From positions 62,001-126,000 of the forward strand of contig JACJXV010000004.1 in the NCBI GenBank assembly GCA_020636445.1: 64,000 nucleotides of DNA, written 5' to 3'. The notes under the pieces were generated by a model. The model was not told the DNA's origin and did no database searches. It saw nothing but the letters and a program-made list of their open reading frames with translations. The position numbers were made by a program, and so were the translations under genes. This DNA is from Lewinellaceae bacterium. Its GTDB lineage: Bacteria > Bacteroidota > Bacteroidia > Chitinophagales > Saprospiraceae. Positions within the stretch are counted from its first letter, which is position 1; each line of letters opens with the position of its first letter. Below are positions 42,370 to 51,100 of this stretch, one piece after another.

Positions 42370-43989
42370 ATGGCAGCTAAAAAGAACCCCTCTGTCGCCT
42401 ATTTCTGCATGGAATATGGCTTGGATCAAAGCTTTAAAAGCTATGCAGGTGGCCTGGGCATCCTGGCCGGCGATTACCTCAAGGGCGCTCACGATCATAA
42501 TTACCCGCTCATTGGCATCGGTATCAAATGGAAACAGGGTTATGGCGACCAGCGGATTGCTCCCGACGGGCATCCTTACGATACCTACCATAACTACTCC
42601 TACGACTTCCTGGAAGATACGGGCGTAACCGTTAGCGTTGAGATCCGTGGCCTGGAAGTGCTATGTAAAGTCTGGAAGCTGACCCAGTTTGGCAATGCCG
42701 ACATCTACCTGCTTGATACCGATATCCCCGGTAATAATGACACCTGGGTTACCGGACAGCTCTACGGCTGGTTTGGTGAAGAACGCATTGCCCAGGAAAT
42801 TGTCCTTGGTATTGGCGGTGTTCGCGCCCTGCGGGCCCTGGGCAAGAAAATAGATATATACCACTTCAATGAGGGGCACGCGTTATTCGCCGGCTTCGAA
42901 TTGATGCGCGAAAAAATGGAAGGGAAAAAGATGAGCTTCGAAAAGGCCTTGGCAGCCTGTAAGAAGGAAATTGTCTTTACCACCCACACGCCGATTATCC
43001 AGGGCAACGAATCACACCCCATCGACCGGATTCTCTACATGGGTGCCAACCTGAATCTGACCCGCGAGCAGCTGGAATTTCTTGGCGGCGGCGACCCCTT
43101 CAATATGACGGTTGGTGCACTGCGCATGTCGAAAATGTCGAATGGCGTAGCCCAGCTGCACGGAGAAACAGCCAATAAAATGTGGGCCCACATTGATCAG
43201 CGGTCCGAAATTATTGCCATTACCAATTGCATTCACCGGCCGACCTGGGTGGATCCCAATATGCTTGCCCTCGCCGAAAGCGACGGTGATCTGTGGTCTG
43301 CTCACCTGCAAAACAAACGGGCACTCATCGATTTTATCGAAGCGAAAAACGGCGTGCGCCTCGACGAAAACAAGCTGATCATAGGGTTCTCCCGCCGGGC
43401 TGCCCCCTACAAGCGGAGTGACCTTATTTTCTCAGATCTTAGCGTTGTTGAGCCCTTGCTCAAGGAGCGGCGCTTCCAGATCGTTTTCTCCGGTAAAGCC
43501 CACCCCCTCGACGATACCGGGAAAGGGATCGTCAGGAACCTGGTAGCGATGTCGAAGCGTTATCCGGATGCCGTGGTTTTCCTGGAAAATTACGACATGG
43601 CCATCGGCCGGATGCTTACCCGGGGGTCCGATGTTTGGCTTAATAACCCCCGCCGCCCGCTGGAAGCCAGTGGCACCTCGGGGATGAAGGCTGCCATGAA
43701 TGGCGTACTCAACTTCAGTATCCTCGACGGTTGGTGGCCCGAAGCCTGCGAACACGGCGTCAATGGCTGGCAGTTTGGCGATGGGTTTGAAAGTGACGAT
43801 CACGAAGTGCTCGACGCCCACGACCTGAAAGCCCTGTACAAGGTATTGCTCAAAGAGGTGATTCCTACCTACTACAACAACCGGAAAAAGTGGGTGAGCA
43901 TGATGCGTGCCAGCATCCTGAGCACCAAAGATCAGTTTGCCGTAAAACGCATGCTGGAAGATTATTACGAGTTGTTGTATAAGGTATAA
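42370..43989 (+). CDS. glgP: Alpha-glucan (glycogen/maltodextrin) phosphorylase, short GT35 form
   Basis: 539 residues, the short form of GT35 phosphorylase. The N-terminal region YFCMEYGLDQSFKSYAGGLGILAGDYLKGAHD, HFNEGHALFAGFEL and VFTTHTPIIQGNESH and the C-terminal GFSRRAAPYKRSDLIF, VFSGKAHPLDD, LNNPRRPLEASGTSGMKAAMNGVLNFSILDGWW are clear. The Lys in SGMKAAMNG is the pyridoxal-phosphate site. It releases glucose 1-phosphate from storage or imported glucans in the cytoplasm. No glycogen synthase or branching gene is next to it. A possible operator palindrome precedes it. Confidence 0.92.
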   Translation: MAAKKNPSVAYFCMEYGLDQSFKSYAGGLGILAGDYLKGAHDHNYPLIGIGIKWKQGYGDQRIAPDGHPYDTYHNYSYDFLEDTGVTVSVEIRGLEVLCKVWKLTQFGNADIYLLDTDIPGNNDTWVTGQLYGWFGEERIAQEIVLGIGGVRALRALGKKIDIYHFNEGHALFAGFELMREKMEGKKMSFEKALAACKKEIVFTTHTPIIQGNESHPIDRILYMGANLNLTREQLEFLGGGDPFNMTVGALRMSKMSNGVAQLHGETANKMWAHIDQRSEIIAITNCIHRPTWVDPNMLALAESDGDLWSAHLQNKRALIDFIEAKNGVRLDENKLIIGFSRRAAPYKRSDLIFSDLSVVEPLLKERRFQIVFSGKAHPLDDTGKGIVRNLVAMSKRYPDAVVFLENYDMAIGRMLTRGSDVWLNNPRRPLEASGTSGMKAAMNGVLNFSILDGWWPEACEHGVNGWQFGDGFESDDHEVLDAHDLKALYKVLLKEVIPTYYNNRKKWVSMMRASILSTKDQFAVKRMLEDYYELLYKV

Positions 43990-44000
43990 TGGTTGCATAG

Positions 44001-44081
44001 GAGCATCGCGAATGGTATGCTGATTAAAATCCAGGGATAGCTGGGTTGGCGTTTATGGGGTTTATATCGTTCGCGATGCTC
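44001..44081. repeat. Widely separated inverted repeat after glgP
   Basis: GAGCATCGCGAA at 44001-44012 is perfectly complementary to 44070-44081. The 57-base interior is not itself paired. It starts 11 bases after the glgP stop. Confidence 0.7.
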
Positions 44082-44237
44082 ACTTTGTTTATTGGGTTTA
44101 TCTTTCTTGGGATTTGACCACACCAATAGCCAATGCGCCAAATGCCGGCATGCTAGTGGTGAGCACTTTTTTGGCTATTTTTCCCTATCTTAAGGACGAA
44201 GCCTGCCGCGCTTCTTTTTTTAATCAACCCGTGCCTT

Positions 44238-44912
44238 ATGGCTTCAACCCCAGGAACACCGCCGCTGCCCGATCGAATCGATGAAATTATCAACTGGACC
44301 CTTCCCGGATTAGCCTTTTATTACCGCGACAGCAACCTCAGTCAGGCGGTCCTCCGGCAATATCGCAAAGGATTGATCTTTCGCTCCCCAACCTTCGTCG
44401 ATGTTTCGAATTTTGCAGGTAAACCGGTGAGTAATTGCCGGTTTATTATTGCCAGTAGCAAAGCAGCGCCCCTGTACCAACTAAATCCGGCCACGGAAAA
44501 ATGGGGCATGCATACCCTCAATTGCAACAGCATCTTCAAGGTCGTTGACGTATTCGAATTAGGTGATTTTACGCAGCTTTTACTGTTGCATATCCCCTAC
44601 ATGGGCATTGCTTTTTTTCGTAATTCATCCATCGACCTGGGTGAGCAGTCGCTTGAAGACACCCTCATTGCCCGGGCACTGGCTAGTTTACAGGAAAAAG
44701 CCGAAATGGAGATCCCCATGGCACTCCAGGACCAGGAATGGATCGACCGGACACAGTTTCCGATTGGCCTCGACCAGCACCTGGACTTCTTTAGTCTGGA
44801 ACCCACGGAGCCCCTATTGCCTGCTGCGCTGCCGCTTTACGCGGCTATCCGGAAGCTGACGCAGGACCTGACTGACCTGAACACCCCCCCACTGCCTCCT
44901 CCCCACCCGTAA
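44238..44912 (+). CDS. Unknown cytoplasmic protein
   Basis: 224 residues, no signal peptide or membrane segment. The frame is clean, with normal codon usage for the window and a start ATG after an A/T-rich leader. It begins with a Pro-rich turn and a segment PDRIDEIINWTLPGLAFYYRDSNLSQAVLRQYRKGLIFRS, and ends in a Pro-rich tail (TPPLPPPHP). The middle has alternating strands (NCRFIIASSKAAPLYQL, WGMHTLNCNSIFKVVDVFELGDFTQLLLLHIP) and an acidic helix. No family is recognised. It stands alone between the phosphorylase and a membrane-protein gene. Confidence 0.7.
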   Translation: MASTPGTPPLPDRIDEIINWTLPGLAFYYRDSNLSQAVLRQYRKGLIFRSPTFVDVSNFAGKPVSNCRFIIASSKAAPLYQLNPATEKWGMHTLNCNSIFKVVDVFELGDFTQLLLLHIPYMGIAFFRNSSIDLGEQSLEDTLIARALASLQEKAEMEIPMALQDQEWIDRTQFPIGLDQHLDFFSLEPTEPLLPAALPLYAAIRKLTQDLTDLNTPPLPPPHP

Positions 44913-45020
44913 GCTATGTAGCGCTGGCCTGCGTTTGTTAGGCCGAACTGTACTTCCACTTACCCCAGGCCTAAGCAGGTTTCTTTACCCCTGCGAATTA
45001 GGGTTGCCATAATTGTCCCC

Positions 45021-45049
45021 TTTCAGCTCTGGGTTTTTTCCTACCTTTA
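45021..45049 (+). promoter_or_regulatory. Putative promoter
   Basis: TTTC at 45021-45024, a 17-base spacer and TACCTTTA at 45042-45049 resemble the Bacteroidota promoter, each box off by one base. It lies 112 bases before the membrane-protein start. Confidence 0.35.
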
Positions 45050-45160
45050 GACTGGTAATACTTGTCGCAATCAGGTTGGGGGCAATCATATCGACCCGGT
45101 ATGTCCCCAGAACATCCAGGAGCTGATGTGCAGTATTGCCCCGCAAAACCACCTCGTAAA

Positions 45161-45763
45161 ATGAAGTTGCATAAATTAAGTCTGCAGGAATATCTCTCCC
45201 TGGGATATGTTTACCTCATCATCCTGGGGATTATCAGTGATGTCATCTACTATAAATTCCTGGGGGTCGATATTCTGAATTATGCAAACATACTGGACGT
45301 CTTAATTTCGCCGGTGAATATCCTGGCCCATGATGCCAGGTCTTTTTTCTTCTTCCTGGCCACGACAGGCTTCGTCTTTTATTTGATGATAAAAGTATTC
45401 CCCCGGATGCAGGCCAAACAACAAATTCAGGAGCAAGCTGCCGCTGCCGCCGGCGAAACGTTGACCACCCCGGCTCCGCAGTTCGATAATTCGGGATGGA
45501 TTAATGTATCGCTGGTCATGATTCTGGCGATGTTTCTGGGCTATGGCATTGGCAAGGGAGCCAAAACCGGAGCCAGCATGCGCACCGGAGTTCACCAAAT
45601 GACCCACCTGCTGCAATTTACCGATCAACAGGTCCGGGAAGTAAAAATCGTTGGGCAGAACAGCACTTATTTATTCTACTTGGTTGAAGGACAAAAAGAA
45701 GTAACGATCACGCCAATCGCCGATAACATCCGGGAAATTCGAAAAATACACACTGCAAAATAA
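45161..45763 (+). CDS. Unknown membrane protein
   Basis: 200 residues from ATG 45161; a TTG at 45062 opens the frame, but the 33 extra residues look non-coding. Three hydrophobic segments are seen (about 13-30, 60-80 and 118-135). The first two are separated by a loop with VDILNYANILDVLISPVNIL, and the second is followed by a basic, Gln/Ala-rich stretch. The last 55 residues (VREVKIVGQNSTYLFYLVEGQKEVTITPIADNIREI) look like a small soluble beta domain. No family is recognised. The M20 peptidase gene begins 9 bases after its stop, so they are co-transcribed. Confidence 0.7.
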   Translation: MKLHKLSLQEYLSLGYVYLIILGIISDVIYYKFLGVDILNYANILDVLISPVNILAHDARSFFFFLATTGFVFYLMIKVFPRMQAKQQIQEQAAAAAGETLTTPAPQFDNSGWINVSLVMILAMFLGYGIGKGAKTGASMRTGVHQMTHLLQFTDQQVREVKIVGQNSTYLFYLVEGQKEVTITPIADNIREIRKIHTAK

Positions 45764-45772
45764 TTGACTGCA

Positions 45773-47299
45773 ATGACAGCATCCACTGCGCTTCTGCGTT
45801 ACCTCCTGGGCTTTGTTCTCCTGATTTTAGGTTCTTTTCCCGTCGCGGGCCAGCATGACTGGGATGCCGCCATTCAACAAGTTTTGCCGCAAACCCTGAA
45901 GGAGCACCGGGCTTTTGTGAGTCTGCCCAACATCCCCACCAACCGGGCGGATATGCAGAAAAACCTGGACTGGGCCACTGCCGCTTTTAAAGCACAAAAA
46001 TTTAACGTCCGGTTACTGGAATCGTCAACACTCCCGATTCTCTTTGCCGAACGCATCGTGAGCAAGGAGGCTAAAACGATTCTCTTTTACCTGCATATCG
46101 ACGGGCAGCCCGTCAACCCCGCCAATTGGGATCAGGCAGACCCCTTTGTGCCCGTGCTGAAAAGACAGAATGGCCAGGGCGCCTGGGAAGCTATCGGCTG
46201 GGAAAATCTCGACAGAGCCATCGACCCCGAGTGGCGAATCTTCGGGCGGGCCGCTGCCGATGATAAAGCCCCCATCATGATGATGCTTACCGCCGTTAAA
46301 TTGCTCGACCAGGAAAAGACAACACTGCCCTACAATATCAAGATCGTTCTCGATCCCGAAGAGGAATCCAGCTCCCACGCCTTTCTTTCTACCCTGGACC
46401 AATATAAAAGCGTCTACGCAGCGGATTACCTGATCATCATGGATGGACCGGCGCACCCCTCCAATCGGCCCACCTTAACCTTTGGTTGCCGGGGAGCAGC
46501 TACCTGCAGCATCACGGTCTATGGTGCCAAGCTACCTCAGCATAGCGGGCATTATGGCAATTACGCCCCTAATCCAGTTTTCGCCTTATCCCACCTGCTC
46601 TCAAGCATGAAAGATGAAGCGGGCCGGGTAACCATTGATGGGTATTACGACGGCATCCAGATGACCCCGGAAGTGCTCGCCTTAATGCACAGTGTTCCGG
46701 ATGATGAAGGGGAAATTCGTGCCGGACTCGTAATTGCCCAGGAGGAAAAGGTGGGAGAGGGTTATCAGGAGTCTTTGCAATACCCCTCACTGAATGTGCG
46801 GCATATCGAAACTTCCTGGAAAGGGCCGGGCTTAAAAACGATTATCCCCGAGGTAGTGACCGCCCACATCGATGTTAGGCTGGTCGTTGAAACGGATGGC
46901 GCTAAACAGCTCGACAAAATCCGGCGTCACATCCAGGAACAAGGATACCTCGTGCTGGACCGCGATCCTACGGATGAAGAGCGCCTCGAGTATCCGAAAA
47001 TAGCCAAATTCCTGGGTGATCCGGGCGTAAATGCCTTCCGCACCGAGATGGATGCTCCTTTTGGAAAAATACTCCGCTCCGCACTGGAAAAGGAATTCGG
47101 TCAACCTCCGGTGAGTATCCGTACTATGGGCGGAACGGTGCCTATTATTCCAGCTATCACAACGCTGGGTATCCCGGCCATCATTGTTCCCATGGTAAAT
47201 ATGGATAACAACCAGCACAACCCGAATGAGAATATCCGTATCGGTAATATGATCGAAGGGATTAAAATGTGTATGACGATTCTGACGATGGGTATTTGA
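45773..47299 (+). CDS. Exported M20-family metallopeptidase
   Basis: 508 residues from ATG 45773, with a signal peptide (cleavage near PVAGQ-HDW). The M20 two-zinc site is visible: YLHIDGQPV (His and catalytic Asp), the bridging Asp in GRAAADDKAPI, and DPEEESSSH (general-base Glu and Zn ligand). The inserted dimerisation domain runs about 225-385, and the last ligand is in the C-terminal NQHNPNENIR. Relatives are carboxypeptidases, dipeptidases or aminoacylases. The signal suggests periplasmic peptide breakdown, in line with the exported M28 enzyme encoded downstream. It is closely linked to the membrane protein upstream. Confidence 0.88.
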   Translation: MTASTALLRYLLGFVLLILGSFPVAGQHDWDAAIQQVLPQTLKEHRAFVSLPNIPTNRADMQKNLDWATAAFKAQKFNVRLLESSTLPILFAERIVSKEAKTILFYLHIDGQPVNPANWDQADPFVPVLKRQNGQGAWEAIGWENLDRAIDPEWRIFGRAAADDKAPIMMMLTAVKLLDQEKTTLPYNIKIVLDPEEESSSHAFLSTLDQYKSVYAADYLIIMDGPAHPSNRPTLTFGCRGAATCSITVYGAKLPQHSGHYGNYAPNPVFALSHLLSSMKDEAGRVTIDGYYDGIQMTPEVLALMHSVPDDEGEIRAGLVIAQEEKVGEGYQESLQYPSLNVRHIETSWKGPGLKTIIPEVVTAHIDVRLVVETDGAKQLDKIRRHIQEQGYLVLDRDPTDEERLEYPKIAKFLGDPGVNAFRTEMDAPFGKILRSALEKEFGQPPVSIRTMGGTVPIIPAITTLGIPAIIVPMVNMDNNQHNPNENIRIGNMIEGIKMCMTILTMGI

Positions 47300-47352
47300 C
47301 CCGGAAACGGTCTGGGCTATTGAGCAATAGTCGTAAAAAAGTAACAAGAGAA

Positions 47353-47889
47353 ATGACAAAATACCTGGCAATTCTCCGGGGTATCAATGTAGGTGGCAAC
47401 CGAAAAATCCTGATGAACGAGCTGAAAGCCTGCATCACGGGCCTGCATTTTTCGGAGGTGTCGACTTACATCCAAAGTGGCAATGTCCTCTTTACGCCTC
47501 CCAACCAAGTGCCGGAGGCCAGCCTGGAAAACACCCTCGAACAGGTAATCCTGGAGACCTTTGGTTTTGCCGTACCCGTTATCGTGCGTACGGTTACGGA
47601 ATGGCAGGAGGTTATCAGCCAGAATCCTTTTTGGCAAACCCCGGTCGAGCACCTTCATTTGACGCTGTTAAAAGAGCCACCCACTCCCGCAGCCCTGCAA
47701 AAATTTGCGGAAAACGATTTTTCTCCGGACCAATTTGCGGTGATCGGCAGGCATGTTTTTATTTTTTGTGCCGGAAAATATAGCGACTCCAAGCTGACCA
47801 ACGCCTTTATTGAAAAAAAGCTGCAGGTGCAGGCCACTACCCGCAATTGGCAAACGGTTCTTAAGCTGGCCGAATTGGCTGCCCTTTAA
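47353..47889 (+). CDS. DUF1697 family protein
   Basis: 178 residues from ATG 47353; the frame opens at 47269 inside the preceding gene's end, but MTKYLAILRGINVGGNRKILMNELK is the standard family start. Other landmarks are STYIQSGNVLFTP, VPVIVRTVTEWQEVISQNPF and the end TTRNWQTVLKLAEL. DUF1697 proteins are small cytoplasmic proteins of unknown function found widely in bacteria. It lies 53 bases after the M20 gene and 87 bases before the M28 gene, all on one strand. Confidence 0.9.
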   Translation: MTKYLAILRGINVGGNRKILMNELKACITGLHFSEVSTYIQSGNVLFTPPNQVPEASLENTLEQVILETFGFAVPVIVRTVTEWQEVISQNPFWQTPVEHLHLTLLKEPPTPAALQKFAENDFSPDQFAVIGRHVFIFCAGKYSDSKLTNAFIEKKLQVQATTRNWQTVLKLAELAAL

Positions 47890-47976
47890 TTTTTGACAGC
47901 TACACGGTCACTGGGCCTTCCGGACAGGTTAGCAGAGACCAGGCAAGTTTATTATCTTTCTCAAAATATTACCATC

Positions 47977-50175
47977 ATGTATAGAACAGCAACCTTACTA
48001 CTTATTCTGCTGGGGTTGAGCACTACCCTGGTAGCACAATCCACCGATTTATGGGGTTTTACCCCCGAAAATGCTCAGCGACAATTGGCGCTGGAAGCGA
48101 AGTTCGACCAGGCCATTAATGTTACCAACTTCGATGCCTGGATCAAGGAGCTTGCCGGAAAACCCCACCATGTGGGTTCACCGCACGGGCGCGCGAATGC
48201 CGAAACCATGGTACGCCTACTGCGCGAATGGGGTTGGGATGCGCAGATAGAAACCTTTTACGTATTGTTTCCCACCCCCAAAGTACGCCTGGTTGAACTT
48301 GTGGGGCCAAAGCCATACAAAGCCAAACTGGCCGAGGGCGTTATTCCGGGTGATCCTTACACCGCACAACCGGGGCAATTGCCCACTTACAATGCTTTCT
48401 CCGCAGACGGCGATGTAACCGCCGATTTGGTCTTCGTGAACTACGGCGTCCCCGGCGATTACGAACAACTGGAGCGCATGGGTATTGATGTCAAAGGCAA
48501 AATCGTTATTGCCAAATATGGGGGTAGCTGGCGGGGTATCAAACCCAAAGTAGCTGCCGAGCACGGTGCTATTGGGTGTATCATTTATTCTGATCCGGAG
48601 GATGATGGCTATTTCGAAGGCGATGTTTATCCGGAAGGGGCCTTTAAAACGGCCAGTGGTGCCCAGCGGGGTTCCGTACTGGATATGCCGCTTTACCCCG
48701 GCGATCCGCTGACCCCCAATGTGGGAGCCACTCAGGACGCCAAGCGCCTGGAGCGCAAAGATGCGCCTACCTTAATGAAAATTCCGGTACTCCCGATCTC
48801 GTATGAAGATGCCCAGCCCTTACTGGCAGCCCTACGGGGCCCCGTAGCTCCAGCCGCCTGGAGGGGAGGTCTGCCTATCACCTATCACATAGGCCCTGGC
48901 CCGGCCAAAGTGCACCTCAAACTGGAGTTTGACTGGAGCCTGCAGCCTGCTCACAACGTTATTGCCAAAATGCGCGGCAGTGAATTCCCCGATGAATGGG
49001 TAATCCGGGGGAACCACCACGATGCCTGGGTACACGGTGCCTCCGACCCCGTCAGTGGCATGGTCGCTGTGCTGGAAGAAGCCCGGATTATCGGTGAGCT
49101 CGTCAAACAAGGCCAACGGCCAAAAAGAACCTTAGTCTATTGTGCCTGGGACGCCGAAGAGCCCGGCCTTCTGGGCTCTACTGAATGGGTAGAGTTCCAT
49201 GCCGATGAGCTCCGCCAGAAGGCGGTTGCCTATATCAACTCCGATGGCAACGGCCGCGGCTATTTGTATGCCGGAGGATCACACACGCTGGAGAAGTTTT
49301 TCAATCAGGTAGCCCGGGATGTCAAGGATCCGCAGCATGGAATTTCCGTATTGGAGCGCCGCCGCTCAGCCAGTATGGTTCAGGGGCAGGATATGAGCAG
49401 CCTTGAGTTAGGTGCTCTCGGCTCCGGATCGGACTATACGCCATTTATTCAGCACCTGGGTATTGCCAGTATGAATATTGGCTACGGTGGTGAAAGTGAT
49501 GGTGGTGAATACCATACCAATTACGACACCTATCCGCATTATACCCGGTTCAAAGATCCGGGACTTGCTTATGGGGTAGCGTTGGCTGAAACGGGTGGGC
49601 GCACCGCCCTGCGACTGGCCAATGCCGATCTACTGCCTTTCGACTTTCAACGGTTTTCCCGTACCGTCAACCAGTATGCTGAAGACCTGATGAAAATGAC
49701 GGATAGCCAGCGGCAAAAATTTGAGCGGCAAAACAAACTACTCGCGGAAGGTGCCTACAAGTATACCACTGATCCACGCCAGCCGCTGTTGGCTCCCAAG
49801 CCCAAAGCGGCAGTACCTTACCTGAATTTTGCCCCCCTGCAAAATGCCCTCGCTGAGCTAAAGCAAGCGGCCGATAATTACCAAGCAGCGGCCAGCAAAG
49901 CGAATTTGACGCAAGCTGCCCAAACGAACCAGCTGCTAATCCAGGCCGAACGCGCCCTGACCCGCGAAGCGGGGCTCCCACGCCGGCCCTGGTTCCAGCA
50001 TCACATTTATGCACCTGGGTTTTATACGGGATATGGGGTGAAAACCCTCCCGGGAATCCGGGAAGCCATTGAAGAAGAAAAATACACGGAAGCACAGGAG
50101 CAAGTACAGATCCTGGCCGATGTACTGGCTGGATTTACGCAGCTAGTCAATATGGCAGCGGCTAAGTTGAAATAA
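47977..50175 (+). CDS. Exported M28-family metallopeptidase (glutamate carboxypeptidase II-like)
   Basis: 732 residues from ATG 47977, with a signal peptide ending LVAQ-STD; the TTG at 47893 is rejected as it adds residues before the signal. The order matches PSMA/transferrin-receptor relatives. A PA domain (about 150-300) comes first, then the M28 catalytic domain with NHHDAWVHGASDPVSGM (His and bridging Asp) and WDAEEPGLLGSTEWVE (general base and Zn ligand). A further Asp in INSDGNGRG and a C-terminal His in GEYHTNYDT complete the zinc site. A helical dimerisation domain closes the protein. These enzymes remove C-terminal acidic residues or act as aminopeptidases on peptides. Its 3' end is followed at once by a hairpin terminator. 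Confidence 0.92.
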   Translation: MYRTATLLLILLGLSTTLVAQSTDLWGFTPENAQRQLALEAKFDQAINVTNFDAWIKELAGKPHHVGSPHGRANAETMVRLLREWGWDAQIETFYVLFPTPKVRLVELVGPKPYKAKLAEGVIPGDPYTAQPGQLPTYNAFSADGDVTADLVFVNYGVPGDYEQLERMGIDVKGKIVIAKYGGSWRGIKPKVAAEHGAIGCIIYSDPEDDGYFEGDVYPEGAFKTASGAQRGSVLDMPLYPGDPLTPNVGATQDAKRLERKDAPTLMKIPVLPISYEDAQPLLAALRGPVAPAAWRGGLPITYHIGPGPAKVHLKLEFDWSLQPAHNVIAKMRGSEFPDEWVIRGNHHDAWVHGASDPVSGMVAVLEEARIIGELVKQGQRPKRTLVYCAWDAEEPGLLGSTEWVEFHADELRQKAVAYINSDGNGRGYLYAGGSHTLEKFFNQVARDVKDPQHGISVLERRRSASMVQGQDMSSLELGALGSGSDYTPFIQHLGIASMNIGYGGESDGGEYHTNYDTYPHYTRFKDPGLAYGVALAETGGRTALRLANADLLPFDFQRFSRTVNQYAEDLMKMTDSQRQKFERQNKLLAEGAYKYTTDPRQPLLAPKPKAAVPYLNFAPLQNALAELKQAADNYQAAASKANLTQAAQTNQLLIQAERALTREAGLPRRPWFQHHIYAPGFYTGYGVKTLPGIREAIEEEKYTEAQEQVQILADVLAGFTQLVNMAAAKLK

Positions 50176-50184
50176 CCAAGCTGC

Positions 50185-50214
50185 GGTAGGGTTGCCACCA
50201 CTGGCAACCCTACC
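50185..50214. terminator. Two-way hairpin terminator between convergent genes
   Basis: GGTAGGGTTGCCA (50185-50197) pairs perfectly with 50202-50214 across CCAC. It lies between the stops of the M28 gene (50175) and the convergent gene (50219). The GGTAGGG core matches the palindrome at 13861. Confidence 0.8.
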
Positions 50215-50218
50215 CTTA

Positions 50219-50734
50219 TTATTCCTCATACCCCGGGCCAAAGGACCGCTTGAATCCAAAGCGCATGGCCAGCATGGCGGCGGCAAAAATCAGCACAACC
50301 ACCCAGAAGGGCATCCACAGGAAGGCAATGATGTGCGTCCGATCGGCAAGCCACATCAATACCAATACCGCTGTGATCATCATCATCAACCCCGACAATT
50401 TATCGAATCCGGGAATGTAGCGCATATCAATGTTCTTCCGGATAATCGCCAGGGTGAATATCATCGAGAGAATCGGCAGCACCTGTGTAAACAGATCCAT
50501 ATTCATGACACTCTGCCGCTCGAAAAGGAACTGGTATACGTTTAAGGTTACCGCGAATAGTCCGGGAACAGCGGCCCCATATATAATGCCGGAATACAGG
50601 TAATTCCAGGGACTCTCCTGGCCCCGCCGACCCAGCCCGCCAAGCATCAGCGCCAGGACAGGCAGTAAAGCAAAAAAGCCCACCACAAAGGCAGGATGTT
50701 CACTAATATAGTCGAAAAGATCTTTGAGGGTCAT
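50219..50734 (-). CDS. Conserved-looking membrane protein of unknown function
   Basis: 171 residues with four or five hydrophobic segments (about 16-32, 45-64, 82-98, 114-130 and 135-155). Features include GGLGRRGQESPWNYLYSGIIYGAAVPGLFAVTLNVYQFLFERQSVMNMDLFTQVLPILSMIFTLAIIRKNIDMRYIPGFDKLSG between helices and a short acidic end (GPGYEE). The motif-like RKNIDMRYIPGFDKL loop and the lack of low-complexity sequence suggest a real inner-membrane protein, but no characterised family is recognised. It is transcribed towards the M28 gene, with a shared hairpin at the 3' ends. Confidence 0.75.
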   Translation of the reverse strand: MTLKDLFDYISEHPAFVVGFFALLPVLALMLGGLGRRGQESPWNYLYSGIIYGAAVPGLFAVTLNVYQFLFERQSVMNMDLFTQVLPILSMIFTLAIIRKNIDMRYIPGFDKLSGLMMMITAVLVLMWLADRTHIIAFLWMPFWVVVLIFAAAMLAMRFGFKRSFGPGYEE

Positions 50735-50885
50735 TGGGCACAGGATTTGTTGTCAGAAAATTGAAAAGCTATCCGAAAGATAGAAAATTCAATTATTCTT
50801 TCCACGCGTAGGTGTAACACACAATGGGACCCCCAGCTGCCAGGTATTGGCGCATTGGGTATTGGCTGTTGGCGCATTGGCTAAA

Positions 50886-51079
50886 AAATAAACCCTATAA
50901 ACCGAGTAGCGCAGCATAAACCGAGTGAGCAACGCGAACGGAAACCCCTCTCTAAACCAGTGAGCGCAGCGAACGGCTCTAAACTAGTAGGAAGCGAAGC
51001 AACCTACGGCTCTAAACCAGTGAGCGCAGCGAACGACTCTAAACCAGCGGGGAGCGACAGCGACACGCGACTCTAAACC
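50886..51079. repeat. Degenerate tandem repeat, about six units of 26-34 bases
   Basis: Units begin with (CT)CTAAACC(A/G)AGT/AGT and continue with GAGCGCAGCGAACGG-like sequence, for example at 50951, 50978, 51011 and 51038. Unit length varies and the arm bases change together in some units (GTAGG...CCTAC in one). It lies in the 366-bp gap between the odhB stop and the next gene's start. It is not a CRISPR array, since there are no unique spacers. Confidence 0.8.
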
Positions 51080-51100
51080 CACAAACCATTTGGAAACTCC

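Noticed and set aside
50886..51079. Possible CRISPR array
   Set aside because: Units are degenerate and abut one another with no unique spacers of constant length, and no cas genes are nearby.
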